Assembly (NCBI RefSeq): GCF_003851125.1
Contig: NZ_BGOW01000010.1
Coordinates: forward strand, 1 to 64,000
Direction of reading: 5' to 3'
From: Sulfuriferula multivorans
Lineage (GTDB): Bacteria; Pseudomonadota; Gammaproteobacteria; Burkholderiales; Sulfuriferulaceae
DNA length: 64,000 bases
In this document: one piece after another, positions 55,080 through 64,000 of the stretch
How positions within the stretch are numbered: the first letter of the stretch is position 1
Layout: each line of letters starts with the position of its first letter
Program-made: the position numbers and the translations under genes
Notes under the pieces: model-generated
Databases searched by the model: none
Told to the model about the DNA's origin: nothing
What the model saw: the letters and a program-made list of their open reading frames with translations, nothing else

Positions 55080-55661
55080 ATGACTATGTTGAACCAAGCC
55101 TTGCAGTTTTTGCTGCAAAACCTTGTGAATCTGTTTTTGATCGCCCTATTGCTGCGTTTTTATATGCAATGGGTGCGTGTTCCATTCCATAACCCGTTTG
55201 CCCAGTTCGTGATCAAGCTCACCGATTTTGCCGTACGTCCGTTGCGGCGGGTCATCCCAGGCTTGTTCGGAGTGGACATGGGCACACTGCTGCTGGCTCT
55301 GGTGCTGGAATTTATATTGCTGCTGGCGCTATATGGCCTGGACGGCTACCCGTTCCTGGTGGCAGGAAGCAAAGTGTTGCCGGCGTTCCTGTTGTTGGCG
55401 GTCGTGCGTTTGGCTAGTCTGGGTATCTATACCCTGATTGGCCTGGTGTTGGTGATGGCTGTATTGTCCATGGTGAATCCCTTATCGCCCTTGATGCCGG
55501 TATTTGCGGCGCTGGCAGCACCGCTGCTGCGTCCGTTCCGTCGCCTGATTCCACCGATTGCCAATTTTGATCTTTCCCCGCTGGCTTTTCTGCTGGTGTG
55601 TCAGCTTATCATCATGCTGCCGCTCGCCTGGCTGGAAGGCGTGGCGCGTAGCATGATGTAA
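55080..55661 (+). CDS. yggT: YggT-family membrane protein
   Basis: A 193-residue integral membrane protein with two YggT repeats, each a helix followed by a basic amphipathic segment (LTDFAVRPLRRVIPG and LAAPLLRPFRRLIPP). The function is unknown. Its place after proC is widely conserved. Confidence 0.9.
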   Translation: MTMLNQALQFLLQNLVNLFLIALLLRFYMQWVRVPFHNPFAQFVIKLTDFAVRPLRRVIPGLFGVDMGTLLLALVLEFILLLALYGLDGYPFLVAGSKVLPAFLLLAVVRLASLGIYTLIGLVLVMAVLSMVNPLSPLMPVFAALAAPLLRPFRRLIPPIANFDLSPLAFLLVCQLIIMLPLAWLEGVARSMM

Positions 55662-55673
55662 CGGCGCGATGCC

Positions 55674-55973
55674 GTGCTTCCGACCTGGTTGAAAATAAGT
55701 GGTGAATCGGCACAGATTTTGCTGCATGTTCAACCAGGAGCAAAAACCACGGAAATTGCAGGTATTCATGATAATGCGCTCAAGGTTCGCGTTGCCGCAG
55801 CCGCTATTGACGGAAAGGCAAATGCTGCCCTGTGCGCATTTATTGCCAAAACACTCGATATATCAGTGAGGAACGTCCAGATTCAGGGTGGAGAAAAGAG
55901 CCGCCGAAAAATACTGAAAATTGCGGCGCTGGATGACGAGACCATTCAAAAACTAGAACAAATGGGAATGTAG
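55674..55973 (+). CDS. yggU: DUF167 protein YggU
   Basis: A 99-residue protein of the UPF0235 family with VQPGAKTTEIAG, LKVRVAAAAIDGKANAAL and GEKSRRKILKI. The start is GTG, 12 bp after yggT. The biochemical function is unknown. Confidence 0.9.
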   Translation: MLPTWLKISGESAQILLHVQPGAKTTEIAGIHDNALKVRVAAAAIDGKANAALCAFIAKTLDISVRNVQIQGGEKSRRKILKIAALDDETIQKLEQMGM

Positions 55974-55975
55974 AC

Positions 55976-57943
55976 ATGGCAAATCGGCTTGAGCAGGAAG
56001 TCGTGAATTATCAACAACGTCGCGCGGCGATACTCGGTTCATTGGACGCTTACCGCGGCTGGCTGGACCGCTATGCAGATATCGATGCAGAGCAGACCTT
56101 GCGCCTCTATGATCTGGCGGAGTCCCTGAAGCAGGACCGGCTGGTGCTGGCATTTGTGGCCGAATTTTCGCGGGGTAAATCGGAACTCATCAACGCGCTT
56201 TTTTTTGCCGACCTCAAACAGCGCCTTTTGCCCTCGGATGCGGGCCGCACCACCATGTGCCCGACGGAAATCTTCCACGATGCCGACAGCAAGCCGTATG
56301 TGCGCTTGTTGCCAATCGAGACGCGCTTGCGCGATGACAGCATCGCCACGCTCAAACGATTGCCCATAGAGTGGAGCACGATCAGCCTCGATCCTTCCAA
56401 CGCCATGCAGCTGAGTGCAGCCTTGCGCTCGCTGGCGGAAGTCAAACGCGTGCCGATCCCCGAGGCGCGTGCCATGGGCTTATGCGATAAAGATGATGCC
56501 GAGCTGGCACGCACGGGTGCGTCTGACGGCAAGGTGGAAGTGCCGGCCTGGCGTTATGCCCAGATCAATTTCCCGCATCCGCTGTTACAAGGTGGGCTGA
56601 CTATTCTGGATACGCCAGGCCTTAATGCGTTGGGCAGCGAACCCGAATTGACCCTTAGCGCGATTCCTAATGCTCACGGCGTGTTTTTCTTGCTGGCCAC
56701 CGATACTGGGGTGACACGTTCCGATCTGGATATCTGGGAAAACACGGTGTATCGCCGTGTGCACCACCATATCGCGGTACTCAACAAGATTGACATGCTT
56801 TGGGACGAGCTCAAATCGGAAGCTGAAATCGACGCCATCATCCAGCGCCAGATAGACCAAACCGCCGAGCAGCTTAGAATTCCACGCCATCAAGTATTTG
56901 CGGTTTCCGCGCAGAAAGCGCTGGTTGGAAAAATTCGCGATGATCAGGTGCTTCTGGAGCGTTCCGGAATTGCCAGGCTGGAGGCTTTACTTGCCGACAA
57001 AATCATACCCTCGCGTCAGGCACTGCTGCACCAGTCGGTGAATCGCGAGGTGCAGACCATGCTGGAGGCCTCGCGTGATGGGGTATTGTCCAGACTTAAA
57101 TCGGTTAAAAGCGATGCTGAGCAACTGAGTGGTTTCACCGGGAAAAACCGCGAAGTGGTCACCAAGCTGCGCGACAAACTGGTAATTGAAAAGCGCGGTT
57201 ATGATGCGGTAGCGCTGAATTTCAAGATTACCCGTAACCTGGTACAGCAACAGGGGCGTGCATTATTGTCCGAGCTATCCGGTGATGTGTTAAATGCCAT
57301 GCTGGAAAAAAGCCGCGAAAATCTGGATGAAAGCTGGACCACCGTCAGCCTTACCCGGGGGATGAATAATCTGTTCGGACGCATCAACACGCAATTTGCC
57401 AAAGTAGACAAAGCCGCCGCCACTATTCTGGAATTACTTGACTCGGCCTACCGGCGTTTTGAGGAGCAGCATGGATTCCCGCAATTGAATCCGCCCAAAC
57501 TGGATATGGATCGGCATCGCCAGCGTCTGGCGAGTCTGGCCCAGAGTACCGAGATGTTTTGCCGTGACCCCCTTAATTTGATGCTGGAAAAGCGTTTTAT
57601 GGTGAGCAAGTTTTATCAAAGCCTGGTGTCCGAGGCACGCACCGTATTCGAGATGGCGCGCCTGGAAGCCGATGCATGGCTGCGCCGGACGCTGGATCCG
57701 CTGGTAATGCGCATCCGTGACCATAAAACCCAGCTGGAACTGCGCGTCGATAACATACGCAAGGTGCACGACAATCTGGATAACCTGCAGGCCAAAGTCG
57801 CAGAGTTAAAACAGCAATTCGACGACCTGGGAAAACAGCATCAGGAAATCAATTCGATTCTCCGGACATTTTCACGCCATGCGGGCAGTGCAGTGAAGAC
57901 GGCTTCCCCTCCCTCATTGCATATAGTGCAGGCAGTTGCATGA
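55976..57943 (+). CDS. Dynamin-like GTPase
   Basis: A 655-residue protein with a G domain: G1 VAEFSRGKSELINAL (about 61-75, G to A at the first P-loop glycine), G3 ILDTPGLNALGS, and G4 LNKIDML. The remaining 350 residues are helical with a C-terminal coiled coil (DNLDNLQAKVAELKQQFDDL). This is the layout of bacterial dynamin-like proteins that act on membranes. It starts 2 bp after yggU and overlaps the FimV-like gene by ATGA. No obvious hydrophobic paddle stands out. The cellular role is unknown. Confidence 0.85.
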   Translation: MANRLEQEVVNYQQRRAAILGSLDAYRGWLDRYADIDAEQTLRLYDLAESLKQDRLVLAFVAEFSRGKSELINALFFADLKQRLLPSDAGRTTMCPTEIFHDADSKPYVRLLPIETRLRDDSIATLKRLPIEWSTISLDPSNAMQLSAALRSLAEVKRVPIPEARAMGLCDKDDAELARTGASDGKVEVPAWRYAQINFPHPLLQGGLTILDTPGLNALGSEPELTLSAIPNAHGVFFLLATDTGVTRSDLDIWENTVYRRVHHHIAVLNKIDMLWDELKSEAEIDAIIQRQIDQTAEQLRIPRHQVFAVSAQKALVGKIRDDQVLLERSGIARLEALLADKIIPSRQALLHQSVNREVQTMLEASRDGVLSRLKSVKSDAEQLSGFTGKNREVVTKLRDKLVIEKRGYDAVALNFKITRNLVQQQGRALLSELSGDVLNAMLEKSRENLDESWTTVSLTRGMNNLFGRINTQFAKVDKAAATILELLDSAYRRFEEQHGFPQLNPPKLDMDRHRQRLASLAQSTEMFCRDPLNLMLEKRFMVSKFYQSLVSEARTVFEMARLEADAWLRRTLDPLVMRIRDHKTQLELRVDNIRKVHDNLDNLQAKVAELKQQFDDLGKQHQEINSILRTFSRHAGSAVKTASPPSLHIVQAVA

Positions 57944-59712
57944 GACGGGATAAATATCCACAGCCTAAATATCTGGCCCCGCGCTTGTTGGCTGCGGCCT
58001 TGCTGGGTATGGGTATCGGGTCATTCAGTCTGTCCGGTCATGCGCTCGGCCTTGGGCCGGCGCAGGTACGTTCCGGTATTGGCCAGCCCCTGCGTGTGAA
58101 GGTCCCCGTATTGGCGGATTCGTCCGAGATGGCTGGAGGGGAAGAGTGCTTCCGTTTGGTGCAAGGGCCGCACCAAGGTGGCGCCGACTTGCCCACGCTC
58201 AGGCGTGCCGTTGTCAAGCTTGTACAAGGCGCGCAGGGTAAGTATTTGCTGTTGACCACCGCTTACCCTGTCAACGATCCGGTGCTGGATTTCAGCCTGG
58301 AGTCGGTGTGTGATAACTCGTTGCGTCGCGATTACACTGTACTGATAGACGTCGTTCCGAATTTGGCTGAAGAATCCAGCTTTGCACCCGTGACGGCAGC
58401 CGCCTCTATAGCGAAGCAACCGGTGGTGCGTGAGGGAAGTAATGCTGCGGTCATGCCATCCTCCAGGCGTGAGCATAAGGATGTGGCTGCGCGGCATCGC
58501 TCTTCCCGGTTACTGTCTGTGAACAATACCGCGAAGCAGGCAGAAAAAACCATCTCGGCGGCGCCTCGGAAAGCTGTTCCAATATCCGCTGGTCATGCCC
58601 CGGCAAGCTCGGGCGATCACTTTGCTTTGCACATCAGCACCAGCCTGAGTGCTTGGCCGGGGCAGCGCGGGCAGATATCCGATGCCAGCCAGACTGCACA
58701 ACCGCTTGATAACGGCGCCAGGCTTGTTCAGGCAGATGCTTTGCAAGATGATATGGTTGCGTTGCAAAAGCAATTGGCCGAAACTAGGGCGACCGTGGCG
58801 ATACTCCGCAAACAAATTGCTGCCATGACAGCCGCCCCCATGCCTGCAGCATTACCTTCCGGGTCATTGAAACAAGATTCGGCGAGTTGGCCAGCCTGGT
58901 ATATGTATCTGGTGGGTGCGTTGACCGCGGGCGCTGCGGGTCTGTATTTACTACGCAGGCAGCGTCGTTCAAATCCCCCGGTCGTTACTGATGTATTGCC
59001 TGATGCCGTTGCTGTTAACATCACCGATCCCTGGACGGAAGCCTTCTGGGAGAAGCCGGAAGCTCGACAGCCCATTAGCGGCGACATCGACGGGCAGGCT
59101 CAGCCAGGCGTCGATACACCTCGGCGTGCAACCACTGAGCGGTTCGCGTCGCAGTCAGGTCGCAAGGAAGATGATTTCCTGGTGTCGACGGTAAATCAAA
59201 TCACCGAAGAGGCTGCTGTGTTCGTGCACCTTGGCTATCCCGAACGCGCCATGACGTTGTTGACGGAACATATTGCCAGCCATGAGCGCAGCCACCCAGC
59301 TGTGTGGTACCTGCTCTTCGATCTGTATCGCGATAACGGCCAGCGGGCGGAATTTGAACTGGCGCAGATGAGGTTCAGGGGGCGTTTCAATCTTGTTGCG
59401 CCGCAATGGCAAAACAGCCCGGAGAGTGAAGCTGATTCTGTAGGCATACTGTCGTTCCCCCATGTGCTGGAATGCACAGCCAGACTGTGGCCGACTAGCG
59501 CCTGCCGGACGTATCTGGAAGGTTTGTTGTACGATAACCGGGGCGGTGAGCGTATGGGATTCAGTCACCAGACTTACCAGGACCTGGTGTTTCTGATTGG
59601 CTTGCTTGAACATGAGCTTGAACTTGTGCAAGCACCCGGGGCACAGGAAGCGCAGCCGGAATCGGCGGCTCCAGAGGGGCGCCTGCGCTTGATTCAAGGC
59701 GGGTCTGCCTGA
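57940..59712 (+). CDS. FimV-like envelope protein
   Basis: A 590-residue protein. After a signal-like hydrophobic stretch (about 14-36) comes the FimV N-terminal signature ALGLGPAQVRSGIGQPLRVKVPV (in two parts). A disordered Ser/Ala-rich linker, a coiled coil (about 265-292), a membrane helix (about 305-328) and a cytoplasmic TPR-like region (about 400-560) follow. A peptidoglycan-binding LysM domain, usual in FimV, is not visible. FimV proteins position type IV pilus and polar machinery. Overlap with the GTPase gene is by ATGA. Confidence 0.78.
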   Translation: MRRDKYPQPKYLAPRLLAAALLGMGIGSFSLSGHALGLGPAQVRSGIGQPLRVKVPVLADSSEMAGGEECFRLVQGPHQGGADLPTLRRAVVKLVQGAQGKYLLLTTAYPVNDPVLDFSLESVCDNSLRRDYTVLIDVVPNLAEESSFAPVTAAASIAKQPVVREGSNAAVMPSSRREHKDVAARHRSSRLLSVNNTAKQAEKTISAAPRKAVPISAGHAPASSGDHFALHISTSLSAWPGQRGQISDASQTAQPLDNGARLVQADALQDDMVALQKQLAETRATVAILRKQIAAMTAAPMPAALPSGSLKQDSASWPAWYMYLVGALTAGAAGLYLLRRQRRSNPPVVTDVLPDAVAVNITDPWTEAFWEKPEARQPISGDIDGQAQPGVDTPRRATTERFASQSGRKEDDFLVSTVNQITEEAAVFVHLGYPERAMTLLTEHIASHERSHPAVWYLLFDLYRDNGQRAEFELAQMRFRGRFNLVAPQWQNSPESEADSVGILSFPHVLECTARLWPTSACRTYLEGLLYDNRGGERMGFSHQTYQDLVFLIGLLEHELELVQAPGAQEAQPESAAPEGRLRLIQGGSA

Positions 59713-59724
59713 CCGGGCAGGTAT

Positions 59725-61179
59725 TTAAATCAGAATCACGTCGTATTGTTCCTGGGTATACAAGCTTTCTACCTGTAGCGATACCGGCTTGCCGATGAAA
59801 TCGCCGAGTTGCGCCAGGCTTTGCGATTCTTCATCCAGGAACTGATCGATCACTTGCTGTGATGCCAGTATCCTGAATTCGCGCGCATTGAACTGGCGTG
59901 CCTCGCGCACAATTTCGCGCAGGATCTCATAGCACACGGTTTGTGCAGTTTTGACTTCGCCGCGTCCCTGGCAGGTTGGGCAGGGCTGACACAACACATG
60001 AGCCAGGCTTTCGCGGGTACGCTTGCGCGTCATTTCCACCAGACCCAGCGATGAAAAATCATTCACCGTCATGCGCGTATGGTCGCGTGCCAGCGCCTTC
60101 TTGAATTCGGAAAATACTTCGTTGCGGTGACCGTGATTATCCATGTCGATAAAGTCGACGATGATGATGCCGCCCAGGTTGCGCAGCCGCAATTGACGCG
60201 CGATGGATTGCGCGGCCTCCAGGTTGGTCTTGAAAATGGTATCGTCGAAATTGCGTACACCGACGAAACCGCCGGTGTTTACGTCCACAGTGGTCAGCGC
60301 TTCGGTCTGGTCGATAATCAGATAGCCACCGGATTTCAGATCCACACGTCGCGCCAACGCTTTTTCGATCTCATCTTCAATGGCATACAAGTCAAACAGC
60401 GGGCGTTCGGCGGCATAATGGTTGAGTTTATCGACCACGCCACCACTATAATTCTCGGCAAAACTCATCATCTTCTGATAGGTTTCGCGTGAATCCACCA
60501 GAATACGGTCGGTTTCATCGTTGGCAAAATCACGCAACACGCGCAGCGACAGATTCAGTTCCTGATACAGCAGCGATTTCAATGGCGCGGTTCGAGCCTG
60601 CTGTTGAATATCTGCCCACAATTTGCGCAAGTATTCAATATCCGCCTGCAATTCGCGTTCTTCAGCCTGTTCCGCCATGGTGCGGATGATAAAACCGCCG
60701 TGTTCATCCTCTGGCAACAACTGTTGCAGCTTCTGGCGCAGCGATTCGCGTTCGGCTTCATCTTCGATTTTTTGCGAGATGCCGATGTGCGTTTCCTGCG
60801 GGAGATACACCAGAAAGCGCCCGGCAAAACTCACTTGGGTAGACAGTCGCGCGCCCTTGGTGCCGATCGGATCCTTGATGACTTGAACCAGCACACCCTG
60901 CCCTTCGAACAGAATGCGCTCAATCGGGCGTTCCTCGCCCCCGGCATGGCGTTCTTCCCAGATATCGGCGACATGCAGAAACGCGGCACGTTCCAGGCCG
61001 ATGTCGATAAATGCGGACTGCATCCCCGGCAATACCCGGCACACCTTGCCGAAGTAAATGTTGCCGACCAGGCCAAGCTGACTGATGCGCTCGATGTGGA
61101 GTTCCTGCACTACACCCAGATGCATCACTGCGACGCGGGTCTCCTGGGGGGTAACGTTGATGAGAATTTCTTCACTCAT
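59725..61179 (-). CDS. rng: Ribonuclease G
   Basis: A 484-residue endoribonuclease of the RNase E/G family. It has an S1-like domain at about 35-120 (GNIYFGKVCRVLPGMQSAFIDIG), the 5' sensor and DNase-like part, catalytic acids in VDVNTGGF and VDFIDMD, and the zinc-link CQPCPTC. It processes 16S rRNA and mRNAs. It ends the proA-nadD-rsfS-rlmH-maf-rng series. Confidence 0.95.
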   Translation of the reverse strand: MSEEILINVTPQETRVAVMHLGVVQELHIERISQLGLVGNIYFGKVCRVLPGMQSAFIDIGLERAAFLHVADIWEERHAGGEERPIERILFEGQGVLVQVIKDPIGTKGARLSTQVSFAGRFLVYLPQETHIGISQKIEDEAERESLRQKLQQLLPEDEHGGFIIRTMAEQAEERELQADIEYLRKLWADIQQQARTAPLKSLLYQELNLSLRVLRDFANDETDRILVDSRETYQKMMSFAENYSGGVVDKLNHYAAERPLFDLYAIEDEIEKALARRVDLKSGGYLIIDQTEALTTVDVNTGGFVGVRNFDDTIFKTNLEAAQSIARQLRLRNLGGIIIVDFIDMDNHGHRNEVFSEFKKALARDHTRMTVNDFSSLGLVEMTRKRTRESLAHVLCQPCPTCQGRGEVKTAQTVCYEILREIVREARQFNAREFRILASQQVIDQFLDEESQSLAQLGDFIGKPVSLQVESLYTQEQYDVILI

Positions 61180-61200
61180 GATGCGCGTTTACCTTGGGGC

Positions 61201-61821
61201 TTATTCGAAAAATTTCATGTTGAAGCGTTCCAGCAGCTGCGCTGTTTCAAACAGCGGCAGGCCCATTACGCCGGAATAGCTGCCCTCCAGATGTTCAATG
61301 AAAGTCGCTGCGCGCCCCTGTATGGCATATCCTCCCGCCTTGTCAAAGGGCTCGCCGCTACTGGTATAGGCGAGAATTTCACGTTCGCTGAGCGGTTTGA
61401 ATTTGACTGTCGACGTGCTCAGTAGCGCCTCGCATCGATCTTCATATGTCACTGAGACCGCAGTGACAACCTGATGACTGCGACCAGCCAGTTTGCCCAG
61501 CATGTCAATCGCCGCATTCAGGCCCAGTGGCTTGCCGAGAATTTCGTCATCCAGGATTACCGTGGTGTCAGCGCCGAGTACTGGATAGTGCGGAATATGG
61601 CGTTCTATGACGCGCTGCCAGCCAACGTCGGCCTTGGCGCATGCGATGCGCTGTGCATAATCCTGTGGCGATTCGCCAGGTCGCGGTGTTTCATTGACGT
61701 CGAGGCGGCCGCCGGATTCACGTAACAGCAACACTTCGTGACGCACGCCAATCTGACGCAGCAACTCGCGGCGGCGCGGCGAACGGGAGGCGAGATAAAT
61801 GCGTGAATCAATATGCGCCAT
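61201..61821 (-). CDS. maf: Maf nucleotide pyrophosphatase (YhdE type)
   Basis: A 206-residue house-cleaning enzyme that hydrolyses dTTP/UTP and modified relatives. It has LASRSPRRRELLRQIGV, LGADTTVILDDEILGKP and the YhdE-type KAGGYAIQGRAA and GLPLFET. It lies 21 bp before rng. Confidence 0.93.
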   Translation of the reverse strand: MAHIDSRIYLASRSPRRRELLRQIGVRHEVLLLRESGGRLDVNETPRPGESPQDYAQRIACAKADVGWQRVIERHIPHYPVLGADTTVILDDEILGKPLGLNAAIDMLGKLAGRSHQVVTAVSVTYEDRCEALLSTSTVKFKPLSEREILAYTSSGEPFDKAGGYAIQGRAATFIEHLEGSYSGVMGLPLFETAQLLERFNMKFFE

Positions 61822-61829
61822 GTTAGGTC

Positions 61830-62300
61830 TTATTCCCGGTGGTAAGGGTGGTTTTGTGTCACGCTCCAGGCGCGATATAGCTGTTCCGCCAGCATCACCC
61901 GCACCAGTCCGTGCGGCAGGGTAAAGCGTGACAGCGCAACCAGTTTATCGGCACGTTGCTTGATATCTTGATGCAAGCCGTCAGCGCCCCCTATGACGAA
62001 AGCCGTGTCGCGCCCGGCGCCTTGCCATTCACGCAGCGCGTCGGCCAGTTCCAGTGTGGTGAGCTGACTGCCATGCTCATCCAGTGCCCACGCTGTGGCG
62101 TCTCGCGGCAGCGCAGCGAGGATACGGTCGCGCTCGGCTTCCTTGATCTGCTCATCGGTCTTGCCGCCGGCGCGTTTCTCCGGCTTGAGTTCAATCAGCT
62201 CGATGCTGTTCTCGCGCGGCATGCGCTTGGCATATTCGGCAAACCCGGTCTCGATCCACGCCGGCATTTTCTGTCCCACCGCGATGATGCGCAGCTTCAT
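61830..62300 (-). CDS. rlmH: 23S rRNA pseudouridine-1915 N3-methyltransferase RlmH
   Basis: A 156-residue SPOUT methyltransferase with [28 protein letters not shown] and the C-terminal HPYHRE. It modifies helix 69 in mature ribosomes. It stands 8 bp after rsfS, the usual arrangement. Confidence 0.96.
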   Translation of the reverse strand: MKLRIIAVGQKMPAWIETGFAEYAKRMPRENSIELIELKPEKRAGGKTDEQIKEAERDRILAALPRDATAWALDEHGSQLTTLELADALREWQGAGRDTAFVIGGADGLHQDIKQRADKLVALSRFTLPHGLVRVMLAEQLYRAWSVTQNHPYHRE

Positions 62301-62308
62301 GGAAAGGT

Positions 62309-62665
62309 TCAGCCGGCTGCGTTGCGTTTATTGCGCTGATCCTGCGCCGCGCTCCAGAGTTCTTCCAGGTTGTAGTACTGGCGTACGGCAGGTTGCATCA
62401 CATGCACGACGACACTGCCCAGATCGAGTAGCACCCACTCACCTGACTCCATGCCTTCAATGCCCTGGTCGGGGATGCCTTTTTCCTTGAGTTTTTCCTG
62501 CACGTTGTGTGCCAGTGCCTTGGTTTGACGCGTGGAATCTGCGCTGGCGATGACCATGCGCTCAAACATGGCAGTGAGTTGGCTGGTGTCGAGTACCACA
62601 ATGTCCTGGCCTTTGATGTCTTCCAGTGCGTCGACGACTGCAGCAGTGATTTCGTTGATATCCAT
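62309..62665 (-). CDS. rsfS: Ribosome silencing factor RsfS
   Basis: A 118-residue protein of the Iojap/DUF143 family that binds L14 and blocks subunit joining in starvation. Motifs are [19 protein letters not shown] and [16 protein letters not shown] with [10 protein letters not shown]. Its start overlaps the nadD stop by one base. Confidence 0.95.
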   Translation of the reverse strand: MDINEITAAVVDALEDIKGQDIVVLDTSQLTAMFERMVIASADSTRQTKALAHNVQEKLKEKGIPDQGIEGMESGEWVLLDLGSVVVHVMQPAVRQYYNLEELWSAAQDQRNKRNAAG

Positions 62666-63321
62666 TAATTTTCCGGTAAATATAGTTGGTTGGCCTGAAT
62701 ATAGTCGAGAACCACGTTAGGCAGCAAATAACGTGGGCTGCGTGCGGCACGCAAAGTGTCACGGATGTGCGTGGCGGAGATATCCAGCGCGGTGATCGGA
62801 CGCGTAACCAGCAGCCCCGCCGCAGCGCTGGTCAGGTCTTGCGGGTGCGCCATGCGCGCTTCCAGTTCGGCGCGCAGCACCTCGGGCATGGCGTCTTTCC
62901 AGGTGCTTTGCGGAAAGCCGGGACGATGCGCCACTGCGATGTGCGCCAGTGCGAACAAGTCCTGCCAGCGGTGCCAGGTGGTCAAGCCCAGGAACGCATC
63001 AGCACCCAGCAGCAGGCACAAGGGCTGTGTGGTGCCCAGTTCGTCACGCAATGAGGCGAGCGTCTCCACCGTGAAAGACAAACGCGGCAACCCGACTTCG
63101 CGGTTGTCCAGCACAAAACGCGGATTGCCGGCAATTGCCAGCTGCACCATCTGCAGCCGGTGATGCGCGTCGGTGCGCGGACGAGTGCGATGCGGCGGTG
63201 TACCCGCCGGGATGAAATGCACCGTGGCGAGTTCCAGCGCCTCGGCCATTTCCTCCGCCAGACGTAAATGACCGAAGTGGATCGGGTCGAAAGTGCCGCC
63301 GAAAATGCCGATGGGTTTCAA
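62665..63321 (-). CDS. nadD: Nicotinate-nucleotide adenylyltransferase
   Basis: A 218-residue NAD synthesis enzyme with the nucleotidyltransferase motif GIFGGTFDPIHFGHLRLAEE and the C-terminal ISATHIRDTL. The start appears to be TTG (63321), as no in-frame ATG precedes GIFGG at a suitable place. Confidence 0.94.
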   Translation of the reverse strand: MKPIGIFGGTFDPIHFGHLRLAEEMAEALELATVHFIPAGTPPHRTRPRTDAHHRLQMVQLAIAGNPRFVLDNREVGLPRLSFTVETLASLRDELGTTQPLCLLLGADAFLGLTTWHRWQDLFALAHIAVAHRPGFPQSTWKDAMPEVLRAELEARMAHPQDLTSAAAGLLVTRPITALDISATHIRDTLRAARSPRYLLPNVVLDYIQANQLYLPEN

Positions 63322-63357
63322 TGGCTGTGCGTGAGGCTATGCATCTAAAGGCGATTT

Positions 63358-63430
63358 GCCACAGAGAGCACAGAGGGCACCGAGCGTGATGTAGGCAGCT
63401 GTTCTCTGTGAGCTCTGTGTCCTCCGTGGC
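63358..63430. repeat. Imperfect inverted repeat (small palindromic element)
   Basis: The left arm GCCACAGAGAGCACAGAG and the reverse complement of the right arm (GCCACGGAGGACACAGAG) match with a few changes over about 27 bp, separated by about 17 bp. It resembles CACAGAG-type repeats scattered in proteobacterial intergenic regions. It lies between proA and nadD and could fold in the mRNA. Confidence 0.55.
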
Positions 63431-63448
63431 ATGAAGTGCTTTGGGTTT

Positions 63449-64000
63449 TTATTCGCGCACATGGCCATCGCCCAGCACCACCCATTTCTGCGAAGTCAGC
63501 CCTTCCAGTCCGACCGGCCCGCGCGCGTGGATTTTGTCGGTGGAAATGCCGATTTCAGCACCCAGGCCGTATTCGAAGCCGTCGGCGAAACGGGTGGAGG
63601 CGTTCACCATCACGCTGCTGGAATCCACTTCGCGCAGGAAGCGGCGCGCGCGCGTGTAGTCCTCGGTGACAATCGCATCGGTATGCTGCGAACCATACGT
63701 GTTGATGTGCTCAATTGCCGTGTCCATGCCGTCCACCACGCGGATGGAGATGATGGGGGCGAGATATTCGGTGACCCAGTCCTCATCCGTCGCCGCATTC
63801 ATCGCCACAATCCGGCGCGATGCCTCGCAGCCGCGCATTTCCACGCCCTTGGCGGCGTAGATGGCGGCGATCTTTGGCAATACCGTGGTTGCTACTCCTT
63901 GAGCCACCAGCAGCGTTTCCGTCGTATTGCAGGTGCCATAACGGCTGGTTTTGGCGTTGTCGGCAATGCGCACCGCCTTGTCGGGGTCGGCGCGGTCGTC
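63449..64000 (-). CDS. proA: Gamma-glutamyl phosphate reductase, C-terminal part
   Basis: Frame open from the right edge to its stop; 183 codons are in the window, the N-terminal half lies outside. The catalytic cysteine is in [34 protein letters not shown] and [15 protein letters not shown] are typical of the family. It makes glutamate-5-semialdehyde for proline. The gene continues upstream of the window on the minus strand. Confidence 0.93.
   Translation of the reverse strand, partial: DDRADPDKAVRIADNAKTSRYGTCNTTETLLVAQGVATTVLPKIAAIYAAKGVEMRGCEASRRIVAMNAATDEDWVTEYLAPIISIRVVDGMDTAIEHINTYGSQHTDAIVTEDYTRARRFLREVDSSSVMVNASTRFADGFEYGLGAEIGISTDKIHARGPVGLEGLTSQKWVVLGDGHVRE

Noticed and set aside
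1-64000. CRISPR arrays, tRNA/rRNA genes, prophage genes and riboswitches.
   Set aside because: No regularly spaced repeats, cloverleaf-like genes, phage structural proteins or known riboswitch cores were recognised by eye. A covariance-model search could still find small RNAs.

Overview
The window looks like chromosome from a betaproteobacterium of the Nitrosomonadales/Gallionellales type. The evidence is gene order and families: mrcA divergent from pilMNOPQ-aroK, the run proA-nadD-rsfS-rlmH-maf-rng, ubiE-ubiJ-ubiB, a DUF3683-type FAD/Fe-S oxidoreductase, and the PrsK/PrsR/PrsT proteins of the PEP-CTERM/exosortase (XrtA) envelope system. The genus is an inference. No tRNA, rRNA, CRISPR array or prophage was seen.

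Left part (1-11 kb): an IS3 transposase remnant, then on the minus strand a PEP-CTERM regulatory and export block. Read in transcription order it is a polyprenyl-phosphate sugar transferase, the histidine kinase prsK, the sigma-54 activator prsR, and two tandem TPR lipoproteins of the PrsT family. The transferase has a clear -24/-12 promoter. Two PEP-CTERM proteins at 28.5-30.6 kb have the same promoter type. All three promoters carry a similar 17-bp dyad (TGTC-N9-KACA) about 97-108 bp upstream, so they form a candidate PrsK/PrsR/RpoN regulon. No exosortase gene lies in the window.

11-20 kb: a nucleotidyltransferase-like protein, PBP1a (mrcA), then the type IV pilus assembly operon pilMNOPQ ending at a strong terminator, and aroK. 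aroB does not follow aroK. Instead there is a secreted parallel beta-helix protein and a very large membrane protein with three VanZ-like blocks joined to an O-antigen-ligase/Wzy-like domain, then a second VanZ protein. Next come a DHH phosphoesterase and a Sat-CysC fusion. Its ATP-sulfurylase active-site motif is destroyed, while the APS kinase half looks intact.

31-48 kb: a sodium:solute symporter, ubiquinone genes ubiE-ubiJ-ubiB, a Pho-box-controlled phoB-phoR pair, a HIT protein beside a MITE-like inverted-repeat element, an APC permease, the 1276-residue oxidoreductase, and a group of small stress or redox genes: two DinB proteins, a carboxymuconolactone-decarboxylase-like protein, a DJ-1/PfpI protein without its nucleophilic cysteine, TlpA, hemJ and an rRNA methyltransferase.

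48-64 kb: a GGDEF/EAL signalling protein, the pilus retraction ATPases pilU and pilT, yggS-proC-yggT-yggU, a dynamin-like GTPase overlapping a FimV-like protein, and the conserved block rng-maf-rlmH-rsfS-nadD-proA. The proA gene runs off the right edge. Overall the window combines surface functions (type IV pili, PEP-CTERM exopolymer and VanZ/Wzy proteins) with ordinary housekeeping genes.
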